From assembly GCA_000719025.1 (NCBI GenBank), contig JODP01000001.1, positions 62,001 to 126,000 on the forward strand: a stretch of DNA of 64,000 nt, in the 5' to 3' direction. A program made the position numbers and the translations under genes. The DNA comes from Kineosporia aurantiaca JCM 3230 (GTDB lineage Bacteria > Actinomycetota > Actinomycetes > Actinomycetales > Kineosporiaceae). The notes beneath the pieces were generated by a model. It was given only the letters and a program-made list of their open reading frames with translations. It was not told where the DNA came from and searched no databases. Below, piece by piece: positions 50,955-59,806 of the stretch (position 1 is the stretch's first letter; every line of letters begins with the position of its first letter).

Positions 50955-51809
50955 ATGACCCGCCCCCGCCGTTCCGCCCTCTACATGCCCGGGTCCAACC
51001 AGCGCGCCCTGGAGAAGGCCACTTCGATCCCGGCCGACGTGCTGCTGCTGGATCTGGAGGACGCGGTTGCCCCGGATGCCAAACCGGGCGCCCGGGAACG
51101 GGTTTGCAGCCTGGTGGCGGACCGGGCGTACGGCGACCGGGAGGTGGCGATCCGGGTCAACGCGCCCGGAACCCCCTGGCACGAGGACGATCTGCGAGCA
51201 GTCGCCCAGGCCGGACCTTCGGCCGTGCTGGTGCCGAAGGTGTCCCGGCCGGAAACCGTGCACGCGATCGAACGAGGCCTGGAGACGACCGGTGCCCCCG
51301 GAACGACAGCGATCTGGGCGATGCTCGAGACCCCGACCGCGATGTTCGCGGCCGAGCGGATCGCCTCGGCCTCGGAGCGGCTCACCGTGCTCGTGCTGGG
51401 CACCAACGACCTGGCGAACGAACTCCACGCCGAGACCGTGCCCGGGCGGGCTCCGCTGCTCACCGGGATCGGGATGGCGCTGCTCGGGGCCCGGGCGGCG
51501 GGAAAGGTGATCCTGGACGGGGTCTACAACGACGTGAAGGACGCGGCCGGGTTCGAGGCCGAGTGCGAGCAGGGACGGCAGTTCGGGTTCGACGGCAAGA
51601 CCCTGATCCACCCCTCCCAGGTCGAGCCGTGCAACCGGGTGTTCACGCCCTCCGCCGAGCAGATCGCGCACAGCCGGGCCGTGCTCCAGGCCTGGGACGA
51701 GGCCACGGCGGCCGGCCGCGGGGTGGCCACGGTGAACGGCCGGCTGATCGAGAACCTGCACGTCGACAACGCCCGCCGAATCCTCTCCACCGCCCACCCC
51801 CTCCCGTGA
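50955..51809 (+). CDS. HpcH/HpaI aldolase/CitE-like CoA ester lyase
   Basis: This is a 284-residue TIM-barrel enzyme. Features are RRSALYMPGSNQRALEKATSIPADVLLLDLEDAVAPDAK at the N-terminus (metal/substrate), REVAIRVNAPGTPWHEDD, IWAMLETPTAMFAAERIA with the metal-binding Glu, VLVLGTNDLANEL, GFDGKTLIHPSQVEPCNRVF. These are typical of citrate lyase beta-like and malyl/citramalyl-CoA lyase proteins. The ATG has AAGGAG 9 nt upstream. The CoA ester is unknown; no partner citrate lyase subunits are present, so it is probably a stand-alone CitE-like enzyme. Confidence 0.9.
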   Translation: MTRPRRSALYMPGSNQRALEKATSIPADVLLLDLEDAVAPDAKPGARERVCSLVADRAYGDREVAIRVNAPGTPWHEDDLRAVAQAGPSAVLVPKVSRPETVHAIERGLETTGAPGTTAIWAMLETPTAMFAAERIASASERLTVLVLGTNDLANELHAETVPGRAPLLTGIGMALLGARAAGKVILDGVYNDVKDAAGFEAECEQGRQFGFDGKTLIHPSQVEPCNRVFTPSAEQIAHSRAVLQAWDEATAAGRGVATVNGRLIENLHVDNARRILSTAHPLP

Positions 51810-51893
51810 TCATGGACTTTCTCCCCCGTGATCATGGACTTTTCGTTCAGCGCCGGAACTCCATGATCACCGGGAAACTTTTCCATGATCACG
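51805..51893. repeat. second four-copy phased inverted array of CGTGATCATGGA
   Basis: Forward copies at 51805-51816 and 51827-51838; inverted copies at 51860-51870 (11 of 12, ending in CAC-C) and 51882-51893. The spacing within each arm is exactly 22 nt, as at 31785-31872. It lies between the convergent CitE-like and EamA genes, overlapping both termini by a few bases. Confidence 0.95.
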
Positions 51894-52794
51894 AAGGAGC
51901 GGGCGCTTCCGCGTCGAGGTCGATGCGGCTGGGCGTGGCCCGGGCGCGCACCACCACGACCAGGCCGAGCAGCATCAGCGCCGCGCCCGGCAGCACCGCC
52001 ACCGGCGGCGCCTCACCCAGCCAGGCCCAGGCCAGCAGGGCCGCGCCGGGCACCTCGAGCAGGATTGCGAGGGAGAGCGGGGTGGCGCCGACGACCGGCA
52101 GCGCGGCGTTGATCAGGGTGTGCCCGAGCACCTGGGCGCCCAGGGTGACCACGCCGATCTCGAGCCAGGTGCGGGTGCTGAAACCGGTCAGCTGGGTCCC
52201 GGTCAGCCACGCCACCGGGAGCATCACCGTCGCGCAGGTGCCGTAGGCGATCAACGTGTAGAGCGCGGCCGACGTGCGGCGCATGACCCTCTCACCGGTA
52301 AGCACGTAGACGCCCATGGCCAGGGCCGCGAACAAGGAGAGCGCGTCGCCCGCCAGAGCATCGGCCGAGCGCCCGGCGTCCACACCGGTGATGGCCACTA
52401 CCCCGGCCATCGAGACCGCTACCCCGATCAGCACCGGCCGCGGCACCGGCACCCGACGGACCAGGTCGAACGCCACGGTGAAGATCGGGGTGGTGGAGCA
52501 CAGCGCGGTCGCCGCCGCCACGCTGGTCAGCCGCAGACCGCTGAACCAGCTGCTGAAGTGCGCGGCCAGCACCACCCCGGAGACCATCGCCAGCGCGAAC
52601 TCGCGACCGGTGATCCGGCCTACCCCAGCCCGATCGCTCAGCAGCGTCCAGATCCCGCTTACCCCGGATCCGGCGAAATTGCGCCAGAACACGATCGCCA
52701 CGACCGGAGCGAGCGTGCCGGCGGTGACCGGACCGGAGGTGGAGATCCCCAGGACCGCGATCGCCACCAGGGTCCAGGCGCGCAGGGCAGTCAC
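51889..52794 (-). CDS. EamA/DMT family transporter
   Basis: This is a 301-residue ten-helix transporter of the drug/metabolite superfamily. It begins VTALRAWTLVAIAVLGISTSGPVTAG, with WRNFAGSGVSGIWTLLSD and the two EamA halves separated near FSTRTWLEIGVVTLGAQVLGHTL. The GTG at 52794 is chosen for GGAAAGG 5 nt upstream; GTG 52824 would add 10 polar residues with no site. Substrate unknown. The 3' end reaches into the repeat array. Confidence 0.88.
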   Translation of the reverse strand: MTALRAWTLVAIAVLGISTSGPVTAGTLAPVVAIVFWRNFAGSGVSGIWTLLSDRAGVGRITGREFALAMVSGVVLAAHFSSWFSGLRLTSVAAATALCSTTPIFTVAFDLVRRVPVPRPVLIGVAVSMAGVVAITGVDAGRSADALAGDALSLFAALAMGVYVLTGERVMRRTSAALYTLIAYGTCATVMLPVAWLTGTQLTGFSTRTWLEIGVVTLGAQVLGHTLINAALPVVGATPLSLAILLEVPGAALLAWAWLGEAPPVAVLPGAALMLLGLVVVVRARATPSRIDLDAEAPAPS

Positions 52795-52930
52795 GAAAAC
52801 CTTTCCGGAGGGCCACCAAGTCACGGGAAGTCACGGGCACGCGGTGATCAGGTCACGTCCCGGCCACAGCTCGGCCGCAGACCGCCCGGACCGGGCGGAA
52901 CTGCCAGACACCTGTGGCAGTCTCGCATCC

Positions 52931-53515
52931 GTGACCACCCATCCCGCACCCGGCAACGCCTCGCACCTGCGCCGGCCGTTGTCCCCGGTCGAGGCCGCCC
53001 TGGTGGCCGAGGCCTGTAGCCGGAGCGACGTGGTGTGGCTGAAACCCGCGGGCGCCGACCGGTATCAGGCGGTTTGGCACACCTGGCACGACGACGCGGT
53101 GGCGGTGGTCTACGGCGCCGGTGAGCAGATGCTGCCGATGCTGAGCGGCGAGGTCGAGGTGATGGCCCGCAGCAAGGACACCGGCGCGGCGGTGATCGGT
53201 TTCCTGGCCCATGTGGACACGCTGACCGCGCACACCCCGGAGTGGGACGCGGCGGCCACGGTGCTCTCGACCGCCCGGCTGAACGCGGTGGACGTGGCCC
53301 AGCAACGCGAGCGCTGGGCGTCCGGCGCGGTGATCTCGCTGCTGCGCCCGATCGCGGTGACGGTGGCCGCGGAGGGCGACGACGACACGGAGTCCGGGGC
53401 CCTGCCGCCGCCCGGTGGCGCGGGCACGACCCTGGATCGGCAGCCCTTCCACTTCGGTGACCGGCTGCGGCGGGCGCTGCGGCTGAAGAAGCGCCGGGAC
53501 AACGACCAGCTCTGA
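52931..53515 (+). CDS. conserved actinobacterial hypothetical protein
   Basis: This is a 194-residue soluble protein. The centre (SDVVWLKPAGADRYQAVWHTWHDDAVAVVYGAGEQMLPMLSGEVEVMARSKDTGAAVIGFLAHVDTL) suggests a beta-barrel-like domain resembling flavin-reductase/PNPOx folds, but this is only an impression. The C-terminal segment is basic. The GTG is the first reasonable start; CAGTCT lies 7 nt before it. It is 50 nt upstream of the MgtE-N/CBS gene and may belong with it. I do not recognise a function. Confidence 0.6.
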   Translation: MTTHPAPGNASHLRRPLSPVEAALVAEACSRSDVVWLKPAGADRYQAVWHTWHDDAVAVVYGAGEQMLPMLSGEVEVMARSKDTGAAVIGFLAHVDTLTAHTPEWDAAATVLSTARLNAVDVAQQRERWASGAVISLLRPIAVTVAAEGDDDTESGALPPPGGAGTTLDRQPFHFGDRLRRALRLKKRRDNDQL

Positions 53516-53565
53516 CCACGGGCCCCGGCGGGCCGATCCGAAACGCTCCGCCTAGTCTGAAACGC

Positions 53566-54852
53566 GTGGGCGCTGCCGCGAACCGGGTCTTCGTCGCGCG
53601 GATGGCCGGACTGGCCGTCTTCGACCCCCTCGGCGATCAGGTCGGGCGGGTCCGCGACGTCATCGTCATGTTCCGCCCCGGCAAGCCGATCCGGGTCGTC
53701 GGGCTGGTCGTCGAGGTCGTCCAGCGCCGCCGGGTGTTCCTCCCGATGACCCGCGTGACCAGCATCGACGCGGGTCAGGTGATCACCACCGGGCTGGTCA
53801 ACATGCGCCGCTTCGAGCAGCGCCCGACCGAGACCCTGGTGCTCGGCGAGCTCCTCGACCGCACGGTCACGCTCAAGGAGGACGGCTCCCGGGTGACCAT
53901 CGAGGACGTCGCGATGCAGCCGAACCGGACCAAGGAGTGGCGGCTGAGCCGGGCCTACGTGCGCCGCGAGCGGCTGGGCCGGTTCGCCCGACGGGGTGAA
54001 GCGTTCGTCGTCGACATCGACGCCCTGGAGGGTTTCGGCATCGTCGAGCAGCGTCAGGGCGCGGCCAGCCTGCTGGCCGCGTTCGACGGGCTCAAGGCGG
54101 CCGACCTGGCCGAGGTGATCCACGAGCTGGCGCCGAAACGACGGCACGAGGTGGCCTCCGCGCTGACCGACGAGCGGCTGGCCGACGTGCTCGAGGAGCT
54201 GCCGGAGGAGACCCAGGTCGAGATCCTGAACCAGCTGGAGAGCGGCCGGGCCGCCGACGTGCTCGAGGCGATGCAGCCGGACGACGCGGCCGACCTGCTC
54301 TCCGAGCTCGGCGCCGGGCAGCGCGACCAGCTGCTGGAACTGATGGAACCGGACGAGGCCGAGGACGTGCGCCGGCTGCTGGCGTACGGGAACGACACCG
54401 CCGGGGGCCTGATGACGCCGGAGCCGGTGGTGCTGCCGCCGGACGCGGCGATCGCCGAGGCGCTGGCCCGGGTGCGCCGGGCCGAGCTCTCCCCCGCCCT
54501 GGCCGCGGCCGTGTTCGTCTGCCGGCCGCCGCTGGAGACCCCGACCGGCAAGTATCTGGGCATGGTGCACACCCAGCGGCTGCTGCGCGAGCCGCCGCAC
54601 CAGCCGGTCGGCCAGATCATCGACAAGGACGTGAAGGGCCTGCCGACCAGCGCCACGCTGGAGCAGGTGCACCGGCAGATGGCGCACTACAACCTGGTCG
54701 CGGTGCCGGTCGTCGACGAGCTCGGGCGGCTGGTCGGGGCCGTGACCGTGGACGACGTGCTGGACCACCTGCTGCCCGAGGACTGGCGGGACGACCCCGC
54801 CGACCTGCGCGATCCGGGCCTGACCGGGGAGATCCCGCGTGTCCTCCCCTGA
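53566..54852 (+). CDS. MgtE N-terminal/CBS domain protein without channel domain
   Basis: This is a 428-residue cytoplasmic protein. A PRC-barrel-like N-terminus (VFVARMAGLAVFDPLGDQVGRVRDVIV) is followed by the MgtE N domain (LADVLEELPEETQVEILNQLESGRAADVLEAMQPDDAADLLSEL), then a CBS pair (AGGLMTPEPVVLPPDAAIAEALARVR, and a later VVDELGRLVGAVTVDDVLDHLL). The transmembrane Mg2+ channel of MgtE is absent. TAGTCT (53553-53558) lies 7 nt before the GTG. The next gene overlaps it by 14 nt. It may sense Mg2+ or nucleotides; the target is unknown. Confidence 0.88.
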   Translation: MGAAANRVFVARMAGLAVFDPLGDQVGRVRDVIVMFRPGKPIRVVGLVVEVVQRRRVFLPMTRVTSIDAGQVITTGLVNMRRFEQRPTETLVLGELLDRTVTLKEDGSRVTIEDVAMQPNRTKEWRLSRAYVRRERLGRFARRGEAFVVDIDALEGFGIVEQRQGAASLLAAFDGLKAADLAEVIHELAPKRRHEVASALTDERLADVLEELPEETQVEILNQLESGRAADVLEAMQPDDAADLLSELGAGQRDQLLELMEPDEAEDVRRLLAYGNDTAGGLMTPEPVVLPPDAAIAEALARVRRAELSPALAAAVFVCRPPLETPTGKYLGMVHTQRLLREPPHQPVGQIIDKDVKGLPTSATLEQVHRQMAHYNLVAVPVVDELGRLVGAVTVDDVLDHLLPEDWRDDPADLRDPGLTGEIPRVLP

Positions 54853-55576
54853 GCCGGGCCGGCTGAAGCGCTGGCGCCGGGCCCTGAACTCCCGGTTCGA
54901 GAGCAGCAGCGGCGGCCTGGACACCCCGCTGGAGGCCTCCCGCCGCGGCCGCCGGGCCGGTTCCCCGGTCGACACCGAGCGGTTCGGCCGGGCCTCCGAG
55001 CGGTTCGCCCGGTTCATGGGCACGGCCTCGTTCCTGGTCGGGATGACCGTGTTCGTGGTCGGCTGGCTGGCCTGGAACTGGCTGGCCCCGGCCAGTCTCC
55101 AGTTCGACCCCCGGCGGCTGAACTTCACCCTGATGACGCTGCTGCTGAGCCTGCAGGCCTCGTACGCGGCCCCGCTGATCCTGCTGGCCCAGAACCGGCA
55201 GGCCGACCGCGACCGGGTGGCCGCCGAGCAGGACCGGGACCGGGCCGAGCGGGCGCTGGCGGACACCGAGTACCTGGCCCGCGAGGTGGCCGCGCTGCGG
55301 ATCGCGCTGGGCGAGGTGGCCACCCGCGACTTCGTCCGCTCCGAGCTGCGGACGCTGCTCGAGGAGTACCGCGACGGGGGCGAAAAGACCCGGAGTAAGA
55401 AGAAGCAGCCCGCTCCGAAGCCCGTGAAGTCACCGAAAGACAGCAAGGATGCCCCGAACGGCGGATCGAACGGGGCCCCTTCTTCTGCCGCGACGACCGA
55501 GGGCAACGGCTTCCACCGTGAGGATCACCGTTCCGGCTTAACAAAGGACGCGACGGTGCCGACAGAGAGTTCGTGA
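54839..55576 (+). CDS. DUF1003 family membrane protein
   Basis: This is a 245-residue protein with two membrane helices in the DUF1003 pattern: FARFMGTASFLVGMTVFVVGWLAWNW and NFTLMTLLLSLQASYAAPLILLAQNRQADRDR. A coiled-coil-like charged region (AEQDRDRAERALADTEYLAREVAALRI) and a Lys/Pro/Ser tail follow. The GTG overlaps the MgtE-N/CBS gene by 14 nt and the stop overlaps the PilB-like gene by 4 nt, so the three genes are translationally coupled. The DUF1003 pairing with an MgtE-N/CBS gene also occurs in mycobacteria. Function unknown. Confidence 0.88.
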   Translation: MSSPEPGRLKRWRRALNSRFESSSGGLDTPLEASRRGRRAGSPVDTERFGRASERFARFMGTASFLVGMTVFVVGWLAWNWLAPASLQFDPRRLNFTLMTLLLSLQASYAAPLILLAQNRQADRDRVAAEQDRDRAERALADTEYLAREVAALRIALGEVATRDFVRSELRTLLEEYRDGGEKTRSKKKQPAPKPVKSPKDSKDAPNGGSNGAPSSAATTEGNGFHREDHRSGLTKDATVPTESS

Positions 55577-57507
55577 CGACGACCCCGCCGGGCGCCGGGC
55601 CGACGGCCGGGATGCCCCGCCAGACCGGTCCGTCGCCACTTGCTGGGCGGCGGCGACTGGGCGACGTCCTGGTGGAGTCGGGGCTGCTTACCCCCGCGCA
55701 GCTCGAGCAGGCTCTGAACGAGCAGCGCCGCCCGGACGCGCCGCGCCGCCGGCTCGGGCAGGTGGTGTCCGACCTCGGCCTGGGTACCGAACGCGACGTG
55801 GCCGAGGCCCTGGCCAAGCTGCTCGGCCTGCAGATCGTCGACCTGTCCCGGACCATGCCCGCCCCCGACGTGGTCCGCCTGCTCCCCCGCGCCGTCGCCG
55901 AGCGCACCCGCGTCCTGGTCCTCGACCGCACCGCCAAGGGTCTCCTGGTGGCCGCGGCCGACCCGACCAACGTGCTCGCGCTGGACGACGTGAAGCTCTA
56001 CACCCGCAGCGCGGACATCACCGTGATGGTCGCCACCGACAGCCAGATCCGCGACCAGCTGGCCCGGGCCTGGTCGCTGGGCGCCGACTCCAGCGCGGTC
56101 TCGATGGCCGAGGAGAGCGTCGAGGAGGACGAGGCCGACCTCTCCGCGCTCGGCGCCACCGAGGACGAGGCGCCGATCGTCAAGCTGGTGAACCGGATCT
56201 TCGGGGACGCGGTCCGGCTGCGCGCCTCCGACATCCACGTCGAGGTGCAGCGCGAGGTGCTGCGGGTCCGCTACCGGATCGACGGCCTGCTGCGCGACGT
56301 GATGAACGCGCCGCGCCGGATCGCCACCTCGGTGATCAGCCGGATCAAGATCATGTCGGGCCTGGACATCTCCGAGCGCCGGATCCCGCAGGACGGCCGG
56401 ACCCGGATCGTGGTCGAGGGGATGGCGATCGACTGCCGGATCAGCACGCTGCCCAGCCTGCACGGGGAGAAGGTGGTGATCCGGCTGCTGACCCGCGGCG
56501 ACGACGTGCCCACCCTGGCCCAGCTCGGGTTCGAGCCGAAGCAGCTGGCCGACTTCGAGGCGTCGCTGGCCGTGCCGCAGGGGCTGGTGCTGATCACCGG
56601 GCCGACCGGTTCCGGTAAGACCAATACCCTGTACTCGGCGATCGCCCAGATCAGCGATCCGGAGAAGAACATCGTCACGCTCGAGGACCCGGTCGAGGTG
56701 CAGCTGCCGGGGATCACCCAGGTCGGCGCGAACGCGAAGATCGGGATGACCTTCGCGGCCGGCCTGCGCTCGATCCTGCGCCAGGACCCGGACATCATCC
56801 TGGTCGGTGAGGTCCGCGACGAGGAGACCGCGGAACTGGCGCTCACCGCCTCGATCACCGGTCACCTGGTGCTGACCACGCTGCACACCAACTCGGCGGT
56901 GGCCGCGCTGACCCGGCTGGTCGACATGGGCGTCGAGCCGTTCCTCGTCGCCTCCTCGCTGACCTGCGCGATCGCCCAGCGCCTGGTCCGCACCCCGTGT
57001 CCCAGCTGCATCGCGCCGTACATGCCGAGCGCGGACACCCTGGCCGTGCTGGAACTGTTCCCCTCGGACCTGGCGGGTGCCACCCCGATGATGGGCACCG
57101 GCTGCCCGGAGTGCGGCGGCACCGGCTACAAGGGCCGGACCGCGGTGTACGAGGTGCTCGTGGTGGACAGCACGATGCGCAAGGTGCTGATGAAGGACGC
57201 GAGCGAGGCGGCGATCGCGGCCGCCGCCCGGGCCGCCGGGATGTCCACCCTGCGCTCGTCCGGGCTGCAGAAGGCGCACCAGGGCAAGACCACCTACGAA
57301 GAGATCATCCGGGTCACCCAGTCCGACTCCAGCGGCACCAAGTCCTGCCCGAAGTGCGGCAAGCACGTCGCCGAGGACATGATCGCCTGCCCGTACTGCG
57401 CCACCGACCTGGACCGCGGGCACTGCCACAACTGCGGCAAGGCGGTGGAGGAGGACTGGCGGGTCTGCCCCTACTGCCGGGCGGCGTTACCCGCCTTCCC
57501 CACCTAG
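55573..57507 (+). CDS. GspE/PilB-like secretion/pilus ATPase with C-terminal zinc ribbons
   Basis: This is a 644-residue hexameric ATPase of the type II secretion/type IV pilus extension family. The N-terminal GspEII domain (LGDVLVESGLLTPAQLEQALNEQ) precedes the core, with Walker A GPTGSGKT, the Asp box (TLEDPVEVQLPGITQ), Walker B (RSILRQDPDIILVGEVRDEETAELAL) and the His box. The tetracysteine zinc motif (CPSC...CPEC) is present. Unusually the protein continues into a double zinc-ribbon with four CxxC pairs (CPKCGKHV, CPYCATDL, CHNCGKAV, CPYCRAAL). The GTG overlaps the DUF1003 stop (GTGA). No pilin, PilC, PilM or PilD gene lies here. Confidence 0.9.
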   Translation: MTTTPPGAGPTAGMPRQTGPSPLAGRRRLGDVLVESGLLTPAQLEQALNEQRRPDAPRRRLGQVVSDLGLGTERDVAEALAKLLGLQIVDLSRTMPAPDVVRLLPRAVAERTRVLVLDRTAKGLLVAAADPTNVLALDDVKLYTRSADITVMVATDSQIRDQLARAWSLGADSSAVSMAEESVEEDEADLSALGATEDEAPIVKLVNRIFGDAVRLRASDIHVEVQREVLRVRYRIDGLLRDVMNAPRRIATSVISRIKIMSGLDISERRIPQDGRTRIVVEGMAIDCRISTLPSLHGEKVVIRLLTRGDDVPTLAQLGFEPKQLADFEASLAVPQGLVLITGPTGSGKTNTLYSAIAQISDPEKNIVTLEDPVEVQLPGITQVGANAKIGMTFAAGLRSILRQDPDIILVGEVRDEETAELALTASITGHLVLTTLHTNSAVAALTRLVDMGVEPFLVASSLTCAIAQRLVRTPCPSCIAPYMPSADTLAVLELFPSDLAGATPMMGTGCPECGGTGYKGRTAVYEVLVVDSTMRKVLMKDASEAAIAAAARAAGMSTLRSSGLQKAHQGKTTYEEIIRVTQSDSSGTKSCPKCGKHVAEDMIACPYCATDLDRGHCHNCGKAVEEDWRVCPYCRAALPAFPT

Positions 57508-57981
57508 CTAGCTCTCCTTGATCATGAAGGCGAGCTGATCGGCGACCTCGGCCGAGAGCGTCCGCAATTCCTCGACCTGCTCGTCACTCCAGAGCCGCGG
57601 CTTGTGGTCGATCGCACACAGCGCGCCGACCACCTGACCGTCGTCACCGGCCCGCAGCGGCACGCCGGCGTAGGCGATCACGCCGAGCTCCATCACCGCC
57701 AGGTTCTTCGCCACCAGCGGGTCGTCGTTGGCGTTGCTCACCACGAACGGCTCGCCCGAGGTCACCACGTGCTGGCAGAAGGAGTGGGTGAGCGGCGTCC
57801 ACCGCTCCGAGGCCCAGGGTTCGGCCAGGCCGAACGCCCCGGGCAGGGCCTGGCCCTCCGTGTCCACCAGAGAGATCAGGGCCACCGGGCTGCCCACCCG
57901 CTGGGCGGTCCGCAGGGCAAGCTCGTCCAGGCTGGGGACCGCACCCGCCGGGAGCGGGGTTCGTGGCGGAAGCTCCACCAC
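57508..57981 (-). CDS. GAF domain protein
   Basis: This is a 157-residue single-domain GAF protein: LDELALRTAQRVGSPVALISLVDTEGQALPGAFGLAE, THSFCQHVVTSGEPFVVSNANDDPLVAKNLAVMELGVIAYAGVPLRAGDDGQVVGALCAIDHKPR. The Cys in FCQHV is at the place where free-methionine-sulfoxide reductases or photosensors have ligands, but a function cannot be assigned. It is convergent with the PilB-like gene, with a 0-nt gap, and divergent from mrp. Confidence 0.88.
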   Translation of the reverse strand: MVELPPRTPLPAGAVPSLDELALRTAQRVGSPVALISLVDTEGQALPGAFGLAEPWASERWTPLTHSFCQHVVTSGEPFVVSNANDDPLVAKNLAVMELGVIAYAGVPLRAGDDGQVVGALCAIDHKPRLWSDEQVEELRTLSAEVADQLAFMIKES

Positions 57982-58162
57982 ACCTCCAAGGTAGTGCCGG
58001 CCGTCTGGTGCTGGCCGTGATCGCTGAGAAACTGGGCTCCCCGACGGCCCAGGCCCATCCTGATGCAGATCCCGCCATCGCGCGCGCTGAATCGTTACCT
58101 AACGAATCGGCCGGGCCCCCCGCGTGTCCGATGGCGTTCCCTTGGCGGCATACCATCGCCCT

Positions 58163-59293
58163 ATGCCAGCGCCGCTGCTCGATGCCGTCCACGCCGCTCT
58201 CGCCACGGTCAACGATCCCGAGATCCGCCGCCCGATCACCGAACTGGACATGGTCGAATCGGTCGACATCGACGGTTCCGCGGTCCGCGTCCGGATCCTG
58301 CTCACCGTGGCCGGCTGTCCGATGCGCGACCGGCTGACGCAGGACACCAAGGCGGCGGTGCTGGGCGTGACCGATGTCTCCGAGGTGCACGTGGACCTCG
58401 GCGTGATGTCCGACGAGCAACGCGGTGGGCTGCGCGAAAAGCTGCGCGGGGGTCAGGTCAGCCGCGAGATCCCGTTCGCCAAGCCCGGCTCGCTGACCCG
58501 GATCTACGCGGTCGCGTCGGGCAAGGGTGGGGTCGGCAAGTCCTCCGTCACGGTCAACCTGGCCGCGGCGATGGCCGCCGACGGTCTCTCTGTAGGCGTG
58601 CTCGACGCCGACGTGTACGGCTTCTCGGTACCCCGGATGCTCGGGGTGGACCGGCCGCCGACCCGGATGGACGACATGATCCTGCCGCCCATCGCGCACG
58701 ACGTGAAGGTCATCTCGATCGGCATGTTCGTGCCGGGCAACCAGCCGGTGGTCTGGCGCGGGCCGATGCTGCACCGGGCGCTCGAGCAGTTCCTCACCGA
58801 CGTGTTCTGGGGCGACCTGGACGTGCTCCTGCTCGACCTGCCGCCCGGCACCGGCGACATTGCGATCAGCACCGCGCAGCTGCTGCCGACCGCGGAGATC
58901 CTGGTCGTCACTACCCCGCAGCAGGCCGCGGCCGAGGTCGCCGAGCGGGCGGGGTCAATCGCGCTGCAGACCAAGCAGCAGGTGGTCGGCGTAGTGGAGA
59001 ACATGTCCTGGTTGGAGCAGCCGGACGGAACGCGGCTGGAGCTCTTCGGCTCCGGCGGCGGACAGTCGGTGGCCGAGTCGCTGGGGCAGACCATCGGGGC
59101 GCCGGTGCCGCTGCTCGGCCAGATCCCGCTGGACGTGTCGCTGCGCGAAGGGGGCGACGGCGGCGTTCCCGTGGTCCTGTCCAACCCCGACAGCGCGGCG
59201 GCGCAGGCTCTCTCCAAGGTGGCGCGGACGCTGGGGCGTCGCGCGCGGGGGCTGGCCGGTCGGTCTCTGGGGCTTACCCCGGCCGGTCGCTGA
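58163..59293 (+). CDS. mrp: Mrp/NBP35 family iron-sulfur carrier ATPase
   Basis: This is a 376-residue protein in two parts: an N-terminal FSCA/DUF59 domain (AALATVNDPEIRRPITELDMVESVDI, ILLTVAGCPMRDRL with the conserved Cys) and a ParA-like NTPase with the deviant Walker A ASGKGGVGKSSVTVNLAAAMA, VGVLDADVYGFSVPRMLG, and DVLLLDLPPGTGDIAI. The family carries Fe-S clusters to apoproteins. The CxxC pair expected for cluster binding near the C-terminus is not evident here. TACCAT (58151-58156) lies 6 nt before the ATG, indicating a leaderless message. Confidence 0.92.
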   Translation: MPAPLLDAVHAALATVNDPEIRRPITELDMVESVDIDGSAVRVRILLTVAGCPMRDRLTQDTKAAVLGVTDVSEVHVDLGVMSDEQRGGLREKLRGGQVSREIPFAKPGSLTRIYAVASGKGGVGKSSVTVNLAAAMAADGLSVGVLDADVYGFSVPRMLGVDRPPTRMDDMILPPIAHDVKVISIGMFVPGNQPVVWRGPMLHRALEQFLTDVFWGDLDVLLLDLPPGTGDIAISTAQLLPTAEILVVTTPQQAAAEVAERAGSIALQTKQQVVGVVENMSWLEQPDGTRLELFGSGGGQSVAESLGQTIGAPVPLLGQIPLDVSLREGGDGGVPVVLSNPDSAAAQALSKVARTLGRRARGLAGRSLGLTPAGR

Positions 59294-59309
59294 CTTCCTT
59301 TGAATTAGG

Positions 59310-59346
59310 GACGCCCGCCCCGAACTTTTGGTTCGGGGCGGGCGTC
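59310..59346. terminator. bidirectional 16-bp terminator hairpin
   Basis: 59310-59325 and 59331-59346 are perfect reverse complements (GACGCCCGCCCC and GGGGCGGGCGTC ends), with loop TTTTG. It lies between the convergent mrp and tatB genes. A short ATTTTG follows on the plus strand. Confidence 0.85.
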
Positions 59347-59365
59347 ATCCATTTTGCTGTTGGTC

Positions 59366-59806
59366 TTAGGTCGCGTCGGTGTCGAAACTGGGGACGCCGT
59401 CAGCGGCCTTGGGCGTGTCGGCCGACTTCTCCGGGGTAGCAGCAGGCTCGGCCGCGGGCTTGGGCTTGGTGGCCGGCCCTCCGTCGGACTGCGGCTTCAG
59501 GCCTTCCTCGGTGTAGCCGTTCTGCTTCAGGCCCAGCGGGTCGTCCGGGTCCCAGGCGTCGGCCAGCGCCTCGCGGACGATCCGGCGCGGGTCGTACTGC
59601 CGCGGATCGAGCTTCTGCCAGTCGATCTCGTCGAATTCCGGGCCGAGCTCCTCGCGCACCTGCCGGGACGCGCCCTGGGCCATCTTCCGCAGCTCACGGA
59701 CCAGGCGGGCAAGGCTCTGCGCGTACTGCGGCAGGCGCTCTGGCCCGAGCACGACTGCAGCCACCGCCAGCAGGACGATGAACTCAGCCGGATTGATACC
59801 GAACAC
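59366..59806 (-). CDS. tatB: Sec-independent (Tat) translocase subunit TatB
   Basis: This is a 146-residue single-span protein: MFGINPAEFIVLLAVAAVVLGPERLPQYAQSLARLVRELRKM. The hydrophobic helix, the Gly-Pro hinge (LGPERLP), the amphipathic helix and the acidic soluble tail are all TatB features. The GTG start has TAGTCT (59813-59818 on the minus strand) 6 nt before it, so the mRNA is probably leaderless. It lies 94 nt downstream of htrA on the same strand, as in many actinobacteria. Confidence 0.93.
   Translation of the reverse strand: MFGINPAEFIVLLAVAAVVLGPERLPQYAQSLARLVRELRKMAQGASRQVREELGPEFDEIDWQKLDPRQYDPRRIVREALADAWDPDDPLGLKQNGYTEEGLKPQSDGGPATKPKPAAEPAATPEKSADTPKAADGVPSFDTDAT

Noticed and set aside
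57515..57530. TTGATCATGAAGG as another copy of the 12-mer family
   Set aside because: It shares only the TGATCATG core, lies inside the GAF coding region and has no phased partner.
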